A stretch of 64,000 nt of DNA from Martelella mediterranea DSM 17316. GTDB lineage: Bacteria; Pseudomonadota; Alphaproteobacteria; Rhizobiales; Rhizobiaceae. Below the pieces are notes generated by a model that was not told the DNA's origin, did no database searches, and saw only the letters and a program-made list of their open reading frames with translations. The stretch's first letter is position 1. The number at the start of each line of letters is the position of its first letter. A program made the translations under genes and the position numbers. Positions 1-9,360 of this stretch are shown piece by piece. The DNA is taken from positions 3,614,001 to 3,678,000 of the forward strand of contig NZ_CP020330.1 of the NCBI RefSeq assembly GCF_002043005.1. Reading direction: 5' to 3'.

Positions 1-56
1 GCGGCACGGCGCATCAGCCCGGCGATGGCGTCGAGCGTTTCGGAGGTGATCGGCAT
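1..56 (-). CDS. 5' end of an unidentified gene, cut by the window edge
   Basis: Only the first 18 codons are visible, reading MPITSETLDAIAGLMRRA. I chose the ATG at 56 because an AGGA lies nine bases upstream; an in-frame ATG at 65 is the alternative. The gene is divergent from rpsD. The opening resembles the start of inositol-monophosphatase-type phosphatases (a short helix ending in RRAA), but 18 residues are too few for an assignment and I leave the function open. Confidence 0.5.
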   Translation of the reverse strand, partial: MPITSETLDAIAGLMRRA

Positions 57-332
57 TGTGGTCATTCCTGGCTGGGAGGGTTGTTGCACCCGGTTAAACC
101 ATGACGCCCATGCAGGAGTCCATGCCGCAGGCGTTGACTTTCGGGCAAAAGCCGACTATCAGCGCGCCAACACTGAATTGATCGGTGTTCTAACCGACAT
201 GTCCCGTGGTTTTCCGGGCGCTTTTTTCCGCGAAAACCTGTCAGGCCCTTCGAAAGAGGGCGCCAAAGGAGGGCGTGTTTCCTTGGGCTCCCGGTGATAC
301 CGGTCCCGCTATGTTGAGATTAAGGAAATACG
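57..332. promoter_or_regulatory. divergent intergenic region and rpsD leader
   Basis: This spacer must hold the rpsD promoter and that of the divergent gene. I see no convincing -35/-10 pair. A short stem (GCCCT 245-249 with AGGGC 257-261) lies in the rpsD leader, followed by a purine-rich stretch. Whether it takes part in S4 autoregulation cannot be judged from sequence. Confidence 0.35.
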
Positions 333-950
333 ATGAGCAAGCGCGAATCGTCCAAGCATAAAATTGACCGCCGTATGGGCGAGAACATCTGGGGCCGTCC
401 GAAGTCCCCGGTCAACCGCCGCGAATACGGCCCCGGCCAGCACGGCCAGCGCCGCAAGGGCAAGCTCTCCGACTTCGGCGTACAGCTGCGCGCCAAGCAG
501 AAGCTGAAGGGCTATTACGGCGAACTGCGCGAAAAGCAGTTCCTCGCGATCTTCGAGGAAGCCAACCGCCGCAAGGGCGACACCGGTGAAAACCTGGTGG
601 GTCTGCTGGAAAGCCGCCTCGACGCGATCGTCTACCGCGCCAAGTTCGTGCCGACCGTGTTTGCCGCCCGTCAGTTCGTCAACCACGGCCATGTCACCGT
701 CAACGGCGTTCGCGTCAATGTCGGCTCCTATCGCTGCAAGGCCGGCGACGTGATCGAGGTGCGCGAGCGCTCAAAGCAGCTCGCAAGCGTTCTCGAAGCG
801 ACCCAGCTCGCCGAACGCGACGTGCCGGACTACATCGACGCCGATCACCACAAGATGACGGCAACCTTCGTACGGGTCCCGGCGCTCGCCGATATCCCCT
901 ACCCGGTCATCATGGAACCGAACCTCGTGGTCGAGTTCTACTCGCGTTAA
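333..950 (+). CDS. rpsD: 30S ribosomal protein S4
   Basis: Primary 16S rRNA-binding protein that nucleates assembly of the small-subunit body. The 205 residues are the normal length. Residues 1-94 form the N-terminal S4 domain, here the cysteine-free type ([17 protein letters not shown] opening), and about 95-160 form the S4 RNA-binding fold ([12 protein letters not shown], then a VNGHxVTVNG-like strand). An AAGGA precedes the ATG. It stands alone with its own terminator, as is usual in alphaproteobacteria, rather than inside an alpha operon. Confidence 0.98.
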   Translation: MSKRESSKHKIDRRMGENIWGRPKSPVNRREYGPGQHGQRRKGKLSDFGVQLRAKQKLKGYYGELREKQFLAIFEEANRRKGDTGENLVGLLESRLDAIVYRAKFVPTVFAARQFVNHGHVTVNGVRVNVGSYRCKAGDVIEVRERSKQLASVLEATQLAERDVPDYIDADHHKMTATFVRVPALADIPYPVIMEPNLVVEFYSR

Positions 951-970
951 TTTCCGCGACATCGCATGCG

Positions 971-998
971 AAAAGCCGCCTTTCGGGGCGGCTTTTTT
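971..998 (+). terminator. rho-independent terminator of rpsD
   Basis: An eight-base stem (AAGCCGCC 973-980 with GGCGGCTT 987-994) is followed by a run of six T, 20 bases after the rpsD stop. Confidence 0.9.
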
Positions 999-1001
999 AT
1001 T

Positions 1002-1174
1002 GCTGACGAAGCCCGCCCCACCCTCTTTCGTCACCCTCGGGCTTGTCCCGAGGGTCTAAGCAGGTATCAACGCGACAAGCGTTCCGGGTTAACAAAGGGC
1101 GAGGGAACAGTGCCTTACTGACAGCAGACTCCGCTCGCATTGAGGGGTGGTTAGATCCTCGGGTCAAGCCCGAG
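1002..1174. repeat. two-armed palindromic intergenic repeat, copy 1, split by the IS
   Basis: The left arm contains CTCGGGCTTGTCCCGAG (1038-1054). A spacer of roughly 100 bases follows, then the right arm GATCCTCGGGTCAAGCCCGAG ends at 1174. The rest of the right arm (GATGACGC) reappears at 2315, beyond the IS. Alignment by eye with the copy at 6887-7068 shows the same order and a well conserved spacer (GACAAGCGTTCCGGGTTAA, then CAGACTCCGCTCGCAT). These are REP-like elements; read on the minus strand they give the familiar spurious peptide ending LGLDPRI. Confidence 0.9.
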
Positions 1175-1192
1175 CAACTGTGTGCTTTTCTG

Positions 1193-2134
1193 TCAAGTTG
1201 CTTGTGCATTGAGGATCGGTCTTTGCTCCCGAATGGCTGTGTTGAGGGCGACGAGGAGCTTTCTGGCGATGGCGACGATCGCGGCTTTGGGTGCCTTGCC
1301 GCGACTTCGCAGATGGTCGTAGGCCTGTTTCCACCGCCCGGTTCTGATCGCGGCAAGGGCAGCCATATAGAGGGCATCGCGCACCCGCTTTCGCCCACCC
1401 TGGACATGGCGTTTGCCGCGCATGAGGCCGGATTCACGCGCGATTGGCGCCACGCCGGCCAGGGCGGCGATGGCGCGCCGGTCAACCAGGCCCAGTTCGG
1501 GCAGGCTGGCAAGGATTATGGCGGTGCAAACCGGCCCGACGCCTGCGGCCGAACGCAGCAGCGCCGCATCGCGGGCAAGGTCGCAGGTCTCTTTGATGGC
1601 ATTGGCGATCTGCCGCTCAAGCGCGCGGATCTGGACGTCGAGCAAGGCGATCACCGCCTCCAGGCTTTCCACCACCACCTGATCGGCGACGCCATTCAGG
1701 CGGATACGTTCGGCCTTGCGCATCGCGACCAACTGGTCGCGACGGCTGTTGAGGCCCTGAAGCTTCAGCCGTTCGGGCGAAACCGGGGCGGTGGCCGGCA
1801 GGTCGAGATTGGCGCCGTAAAGCGCCAGCATGCGCGCATCCACCGCATCGGTCTTGGCCAGCATGCCGATGGAGCGGGCAAAGTCCCGGGCGCGGCGGGG
1901 ATTGGCGCGATGGAAGGAAAGCTCCGCCTTCTCAAGCGCCCGCACCAATGGCTGGTCCCACGGGGCGGTGGCTTCCAGCACCACGAAAGCCCGGTGTTCG
2001 AGCGCAAGGCCGATCAGGGCGGCGATGCCCGCCGGATCGTTGGAAAAGCTGCACGACCTGGCAGCCGGGTGAAGATAAACATCGAGACGCTGACCGGAGA
2101 CATCGCAACCGATCGTGTTTTGTGGCAAGGTCAT
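1193..2134 (-). CDS. IS110-family DEDD recombinase (transposase)
   Basis: Catalyses strand exchange between the circular IS donor and a target site using a bridge RNA. The N-terminal RuvC-like domain shows D11 (GCDVS), E54 (VVLEAT), D96 and D99 (KTDAVDA). The C-terminal Transposase_20 domain contains a helix-hairpin-helix-like AAGVGPV (197-203) and the catalytic serine region ARESG with S235. The spacing D11/E54/D96/D99/S235 parallels the DEDD plus serine layout of IS621. The 313 residues are close to full length with no frameshift, so the enzyme is probably active. The SD-like AAGG lies within the predicted right donor guide of the upstream RNA. Confidence 0.95.
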   Translation of the reverse strand: MTLPQNTIGCDVSGQRLDVYLHPAARSCSFSNDPAGIAALIGLALEHRAFVVLEATAPWDQPLVRALEKAELSFHRANPRRARDFARSIGMLAKTDAVDARMLALYGANLDLPATAPVSPERLKLQGLNSRRDQLVAMRKAERIRLNGVADQVVVESLEAVIALLDVQIRALERQIANAIKETCDLARDAALLRSAAGVGPVCTAIILASLPELGLVDRRAIAALAGVAPIARESGLMRGKRHVQGGRKRVRDALYMAALAAIRTGRWKQAYDHLRSRGKAPKAAIVAIARKLLVALNTAIREQRPILNAQAT

Positions 2135-2312
2135 GATCCCATCCTTGTCCTACGGGCTCGGCGCGCCAACGCCGGCCCCGGCAACTGTTCGGGGTGGTTG
2201 ACGAAAGGCGGGCGGCGTTTCCAGCTCGGGCACGGTCGCATAACGACCAAGGATGACACGAAACACCGTCCGCCAATCAGACTGCCGCGTTCACGGCAGA
2301 CGTCAACAGACA
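2135..2312 (-). ncRNA. predicted IS110 bridge RNA
   Basis: Read on the minus strand from the left end of the element. A 5' hairpin comes first (CTGCCG 2299-2294 pairing with CGGCAG 2287-2282). The target loop holds GTCATCCT (2257-2250), identical to the left target half plus the CT core. A small hairpin GGTCG/CGACC (2248-2234) follows, then GCCCGAG (2231-2225), the reverse complement of the right target half with core. The donor loop holds ACAGTTGC (2188-2181), identical to the left donor end, and GACAAG (2149-2144), the reverse complement of the right donor end with core. This is the guide order known for IS621. Exact RNA ends are unknown. Confidence 0.85.
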
Positions 2313-2366
2313 AGGATGACGCCCGGAAAAGGGGATAGGTTTGCCAGCAGCTCGTGTCGCCTCTCG

Positions 2367-2388
2367 AGACGACATTTTTATGTCGTCT
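2367..2388. other. perfect nine-base-pair stem-loop 3' of ald
   Basis: AGACGACAT (2367-2375) pairs with ATGTCGTCT (2380-2388) across a four-T loop. It lies just after the ald stop on the minus strand. It may act as an ald terminator or mRNA-stabilising hairpin, but no T tract follows on that strand. Confidence 0.5.
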
Positions 2389-2405
2389 GACGGAGATGGC
2401 GCCAC

Positions 2406-3524
<1,119 letters not shown>

Positions 3525-3671
3525 TTTCGATCTCCTCGCTCCAATCGGTACAACCTAGGCTGGATTGAAACGCGAAATTGCAGCAATGTCCTTGCAAAGT
3601 TATCCTTGATTTTTCACTTTTTTCGTTTAATTTTCGAAAAAGAACAATAAAAATCGAAGGGTATTCGAACG
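3525..3671. promoter_or_regulatory. ald / Lrp-type regulator divergent promoter region
   Basis: This AT-rich spacer separates the divergent genes. An inverted repeat TTGCA (3578-3582) and TGCAA (3593-3597), spaced ten bases, is a candidate operator. A T-rich and A-rich block (3600-3655) lies nearer the regulator. GAAGGG about ten bases before 3672 is the regulator's ribosome site. Binding by the neighbouring regulator is inference. Confidence 0.5.
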
Positions 3672-4133
3672 ATGGATATCGACGACATTGATCGTGCGAT
3701 CTTGAAGGCGTTGCAGAAGAACGGTCGCATCACCAATGCGGACCTCGCGGAAACCGTCGGCCTGTCGCCATCCGCCTGTTCCAGACGGCTCGATATATTG
3801 GAAAAATCCGGCGTGATCGAGGGCTATACCGCGAGAATCTCGCCCGAGGCGCTTGGCTACAAGATGGTGGCGATCGTGCAAATCTCGCTCTCCGGCCAGT
3901 TCGCCCGCACCCTTGCCGAGTTCGAGGAGGCGGTGAAGCGCTGCCCGAACATCATCGTCTGCTACATGGTCTCGGGCGTCTATGACTATACGCTGCGGGT
4001 GGCGGCCAAGGACCTGAAGGACTACGAGCGCATCCACCGCGACTGGCTGTCGGCGCTGCCGCATGTGGTGCAGATCAACTCCTCCTTCGCGCTGCGCCCG
4101 ATCATCGAACGGATCAATGTCGGCATCGATTAG
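3672..4133 (+). CDS. Lrp/AsnC-family transcriptional regulator, probable ald regulator
   Basis: The 153-residue protein has the standard layout. An N-terminal winged helix-turn-helix opens DDIDRAILKALQKNGR and continues DLAETVGLSPSACSRRLDIL with the recognition helix. A C-terminal RAM/AsnC effector domain (about 70-145) includes CYMVSGVYDYTLRV. Such proteins are octameric or dimeric and sense amino acids. The divergent position with ald supports an AldR-like role in alanine-induced activation. Its stop overlaps the convergent GNAT gene by four bases. Confidence 0.93.
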   Translation: MDIDDIDRAILKALQKNGRITNADLAETVGLSPSACSRRLDILEKSGVIEGYTARISPEALGYKMVAIVQISLSGQFARTLAEFEEAVKRCPNIIVCYMVSGVYDYTLRVAAKDLKDYERIHRDWLSALPHVVQINSSFALRPIIERINVGID

Positions 4134-4711
4134 GCGCGCGACGGCTTTGCCAGCAGCAACCAGTTCTCGCCCTCGGCCTTCCAGTCCTCGGCGGTGACGA
4201 TCGCTTCACGCGCGGCTTCGTGAAAGCCGAGCTGATCGTAGAACCGGCGCGCCGGCGCATTGCCGTCGGAGACGATCAGGGCGAGATCACGGCCGCCTGC
4301 CATCCGGGCAGCCCTCTCCATCAGCAATTTCCCGAGCCCGCGCCGGCGGTACTCCGCATAGGCCGCGAGCACGTGAATATAATAGCTGCCCACCGCCTTC
4401 GCCTTCAGCGCCTTCAGCGGTTCGAACACCGCATGATCGGCCTCGCCGGTCGGCGTATCGCGCTCCAGCGGATAGGCCAGCAACAGGGCCACGATGTCGG
4501 AGCCCAGCGTCGCGACCGTGCCGTTCTTCCAGTTGACGACCTGTTCCTCGCGCCGGACGCTGTCACGCCCGGCCTGCCACGGATCGCCCTCGCCGCCCTC
4601 AAGCCGCCCCCAGCGCCACAGCGGCAAGCCGTGATCGGCGATGTTGATGAGCCGCACCATGTCCGGCGCATCCTCCGCCGTCGCTGCCCTGATCGTGAAA
4701 CTCGAAACCAA
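4130..4711 (-). CDS. GNAT-family N-acetyltransferase
   Basis: The 193-residue protein carries the acetyl-CoA binding motif A, seen as YRRRGLGKLLMERAARMA (about 118-137), and a C-terminal ARRFYDQLGFHE typical of motif B. The substrate cannot be told. A TTG at 4711 is the likely start: a strong GGGGAGG lies six bases upstream, while the nearby ATG at 4716 is in another frame. It is convergent with the Lrp-type regulator. Confidence 0.85.
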   Translation of the reverse strand: MVSSFTIRAATAEDAPDMVRLINIADHGLPLWRWGRLEGGEGDPWQAGRDSVRREEQVVNWKNGTVATLGSDIVALLLAYPLERDTPTGEADHAVFEPLKALKAKAVGSYYIHVLAAYAEYRRRGLGKLLMERAARMAGGRDLALIVSDGNAPARRFYDQLGFHEAAREAIVTAEDWKAEGENWLLLAKPSRA

Positions 4712-4850
4712 TCCATACCTCCCCAGTTGACGACAAGCCCGCCACCCGCCTAGCCTGTCATTAAGCTTTCACAGACTTGCAATTCATTCCATGATCATTG
4801 TCAACCGCCCGGCGGTGCGAACTCTGCACCACAACACGAATGGAGCCGCC

Positions 4851-6839
<1,989 letters not shown>

Positions 6840-6886
6840 TTGGTTGAATGTTTTGGCGACGCGGAATGGCAGAGGCCGGCCTGAGG

Positions 6887-7068
6887 GCTGCTGACAGAGC
6901 CGCCCCACCCTCTTTCGTCACCCTCGGGCTTGTCCCGAGGGTCTAAGCACGTACCCGCGCGACAAGCGTTCCGGGTTAAAAAGGAAGAAATAACAGAATC
7001 TTACTAGCTGCAGACTCCGCTCGCATGGAGAGGTGATTAGATCCTCGGGTCAAGCCCGAGGATGACGC
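6887..7068. repeat. two-armed palindromic intergenic repeat, copy 2 (intact)
   Basis: Same order as copy 1: left arm CTCGGGCTTGTCCCGAG, conserved spacer, right arm ATCCTCGGGTCAAGCCCGAGGAT. Because it is uninterrupted, it shows what the IS-split copy looked like. The unoccupied IS110 target core lies at 7054-7066 (GCCCGAGGATGAC). Confidence 0.9.
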
Positions 7069-7432
7069 AGAATAGAGGGAGACGTTTGTCAACAAACTGA
7101 GGCCAGCCTAGAATCGGCCTTTGTTTGTCTGCCCATCTGCACCACTTCGGCGTCTTCTTCGCGCTTAATCGAAAGAAGACGCGGGGAGGACGGACTACTC
7201 TACCGTCTGTCAGAAAGATGAACGAAGCGGGAAGCGATCTCTCGCTGCTGCTTATATGCGCGACCAAACTAGGTCCGAAACCGTTAGTCAGGCATCTGCA
7301 TGTTCGGCGGAAACGGCCCTTGACTTTGACAGCAGGCGGACGCATTCGACCCAAAGCCGACATTGATTGGCATACCGCGTACTATGCGCTATCAAGATTG
7401 ACCATCGATTGTGTGTTTGGGGGAGACGCTCG
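7069..7432. other. lower-GC gap before the DUF4365 gene
   Basis: No supported gene. Open frames on both strands here have no recognisable domain, and one ends in the repeat-derived LGLDPRI peptide. The base composition turns visibly AT-richer from about 7100, marking the edge of the acquired island. The promoter for the two downstream genes should lie here; a GGGGGAG at 7419-7425 is the ribosome site of the next gene. Confidence 0.5.
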
Positions 7433-7957
7433 TTGGGCATCACGAAAGATCATGCGCAGGAAGGCCTCAGCCGTGCTTACGTTCACGCAGTCGCGGCGGC
7501 GGCACGTGTCAACCTACGAATGGGGCAGGAGTTCGATTATGGGTTCGACGGTCAGTTTGAAGGGGTGGTCCAAAGAGGTACACGGCACGTCAACGACGGG
7601 TATCCCCTCGACTTCCAACTGAAGTGCTCTTGGACCTGGAAAGCGGATAGTTCGGATATCATATGGAGCATCAAGACAAAAACCTACAACGACCTCGTAA
7701 CTCGCGAGCCTGAGGCCGTTGGAGCGATACTGGTGTTAATGTGCCTACCGCCCAACGAAAACGATTGGTTCGCAATAAGCGAAGAGTCTGTTCTGTTAAG
7801 GAAGTGCTGCTACTTTACAACGTTGGTTGGTCCCCCTACGTCGTCGGAAAACTCAACGAAGCAGATCAAAATACCGCGGACAAGTATTCTCAATGCAGAT
7901 AACCTAGCGGATGCGTTGGCTGCTGAGCGTACTCGCAGAAGGGGGTTGTTCACATGA
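7433..7957 (+). CDS. DUF4365-type protein, PD-(D/E)XK nuclease-like
   Basis: A 174-residue product if the TTG at 7433 is used; GGGGGAG seven bases upstream favours it over an ATG at 7367. A nuclease-like core is visible: E10 in the first helix, D39 in GFDGQ, then Q62-x-K64 in DFQLK. From memory of the family, DUF4365 belongs to the restriction-endonuclease-like superfamily and often keeps a Q-x-K or E-x-K signature. The rest (WSIKTKTYNDLV, AVGAILVLMCLPP) fits that fold. The stop overlaps the next ATG (ATGA). Low GC against both flanks suggests horizontal transfer. Catalysis is not proven. Confidence 0.75.
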   Translation: MGITKDHAQEGLSRAYVHAVAAAARVNLRMGQEFDYGFDGQFEGVVQRGTRHVNDGYPLDFQLKCSWTWKADSSDIIWSIKTKTYNDLVTREPEAVGAILVLMCLPPNENDWFAISEESVLLRKCCYFTTLVGPPTSSENSTKQIKIPRTSILNADNLADALAAERTRRRGLFT

Positions 7958-9093
7958 GCTTCACTCGCAAAGAGCCGGTACCCGTGTCCAAGAATGCTGT
8001 TATCCGATATCTAACCGATCAAGGCTGGCAGCGTGAAACCAGCCGTGACGGTAGACTCGTGAAGCTCTCGCTTCGGGATGCTGAGAGCGCTGACCACCCT
8101 ATAGACTTGATATTCTCGATGGCGGCAGAGCCGCAGCACGAACGTAACGAGGTCGCGGCCGCCATAGACACGCTCACGCAATTATATGATATTCCGCGTT
8201 TCCAAGTGACACAAATATTGGCTTCAATTGCCTATGACGTCATGCTCACCCGCGTTCCTGATGAGTATGTTCGCCACGAGTCCGTAGAACTTGGCACTGC
8301 GAATGCGTACATCAGTGGTATGAAGAGCTTTCTGGCCGCCTCGGCAACAACCGAAATTTCGGGCGAGCAATTCTTTTCACGCACCCTGAAGGAAGCGCTC
8401 TTGTATGCCAATCAATGCCGGTTTGGGCACACCTTCCACGGAAGTTTTGGCTTCGTGATTGAGTCTCCCGTTGGGATGAATGATGCACCTGCGATGCCCA
8501 TCGTTGAGGAAAGCGTTCCTTTCGGTAGAAAAGTAATGCGTCGAGTGTCGCGTGGCCTCACTTCATTTTCGCATGCGGTAGAGCAAGATGATCCCGCGCC
8601 GCTGGTGGCTCCCGACAGCGGCATGAGTGCCAACATGTGCGATGAGGTCGTAGGCCTTATTGAGGATACAGGTATTTCTAAATTGGAAATGTCCATTTCA
8701 TTTTCCCCGGAGTGGGCTCCCACAGAAGGCATCTCCCATCGGCTCTACAAGATCGAGCGCCGTTACGTTGACCTACTTAAAGACGCCTCAGCTCGTCTGC
8801 GAAAGGAAGAGTCCCCAAAGAAGTGTACTGTCATTGGACGGATCGTACGACTGGAAACGGATGGGAATCCCGCCGACCTCTTTGGCGATCCGTCCGGCCG
8901 CGAGATCACCGTCAGTTGGGACAGCGCAGACTATGGTCCTATCCGGATGCAGATTCCGCTTGATCCGGCCAGTTACCTCGAGGCACTAGAAGCGCACCGA
9001 AGCGGCCAACTCTTTTCTGTTACTGGCCTGCTTAAGCGAAAAGGCAGAGGGTGGTTGCTAGAGGAAGCCCACAATCCTAGGTTGATAAGCTAG
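7954..9093 (+). CDS. unknown protein paired with the DUF4365 gene
   Basis: A 379-residue protein translationally coupled to the preceding gene by a four-base overlap. I do not recognise a named family. Residues 1-170 look globular and alpha/beta. About 165-240 is a low-complexity linker (APAMPIVEES, VEQDDPAPLVAPDS). About 285-379 looks like a beta-rich, possibly OB-like domain (CTVIGRIVRLE, then LFSVTGLLKRKGRGW). No signal peptide or membrane segment is seen. Shared low GC and coupling imply that it acts with the nuclease-like partner, perhaps as a substrate-recognition or control subunit; that is inference. Confidence 0.7.
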   Translation: MSFTRKEPVPVSKNAVIRYLTDQGWQRETSRDGRLVKLSLRDAESADHPIDLIFSMAAEPQHERNEVAAAIDTLTQLYDIPRFQVTQILASIAYDVMLTRVPDEYVRHESVELGTANAYISGMKSFLAASATTEISGEQFFSRTLKEALLYANQCRFGHTFHGSFGFVIESPVGMNDAPAMPIVEESVPFGRKVMRRVSRGLTSFSHAVEQDDPAPLVAPDSGMSANMCDEVVGLIEDTGISKLEMSISFSPEWAPTEGISHRLYKIERRYVDLLKDASARLRKEESPKKCTVIGRIVRLETDGNPADLFGDPSGREITVSWDSADYGPIRMQIPLDPASYLEALEAHRSGQLFSVTGLLKRKGRGWLLEEAHNPRLIS

Positions 9094-9360
9094 TACCCGA
9101 CAAGACAAAGCAGTCGATTGACACGCCTTCGCTTGGCACCATCGTAAAATCGACTTCTATATGCTTACTGCCGCAGTTTGGATTTTCTTTATCGACACAG
9201 CGATCATCAGCTCCCCGCACGTTTGGAGCCTTCATCAACCCGCCAGTTTCGGCAGTTTGTGGGTATCTGAAGTCCGATCGCAAATAATGGACATGCAGGC
9301 GCAAAGCTGTCGCCAAATAGTCGCCCCTCGCACGACAATCTCACCTCGCGCCCAAAAAAC
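9094..9360. other. right edge of the low-GC island
   Basis: No supported gene. A minus-strand open frame of 79 codons (9077-9316) has protein-like composition (GLMKAPNVRGADDRCVDKEN) but overlaps the preceding gene and has no recognisable domain; it could be a gene remnant. High-GC host sequence resumes at cckA. Confidence 0.4.

Larger units (their letters stand above)
1175..2314 (-). mobile_element. IS110-family insertion sequence with readable ends
   Basis: The element is 1,140 bp if one copy of the core dinucleotide is counted. The left flank ends CCCGAG at 1174 and the right flank resumes GGATGAC at 2315. The intact repeats elsewhere read CCCGAGGATGAC, so the insertion point is known to within the shared AG (1173-1174 and 2313-2314; CT on the transposase strand). 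There are no terminal inverted repeats and no target duplication beyond the core, as expected for IS110 rather than DDE elements. It contains one recombinase gene and a 178-base non-coding end upstream of it. Confidence 0.92.

Noticed and set aside
1043..2338. 431-codon open frame on the plus strand across the IS
   Set aside because: It is antisense to the recombinase and runs through the repeat and the bridge-RNA region; no domain is recognisable.
7037..7363. 108-codon minus-strand frame ending LGLDPRI
   Set aside because: The C-terminal peptide is the translation of the palindromic repeat, a known source of false genes.
9077..9316. 79-codon minus-strand frame beside the low-GC island
   Set aside because: Protein-like composition but overlaps the preceding gene, has no clear ribosome site and no recognisable domain; kept only as a possible remnant in the gap entry.
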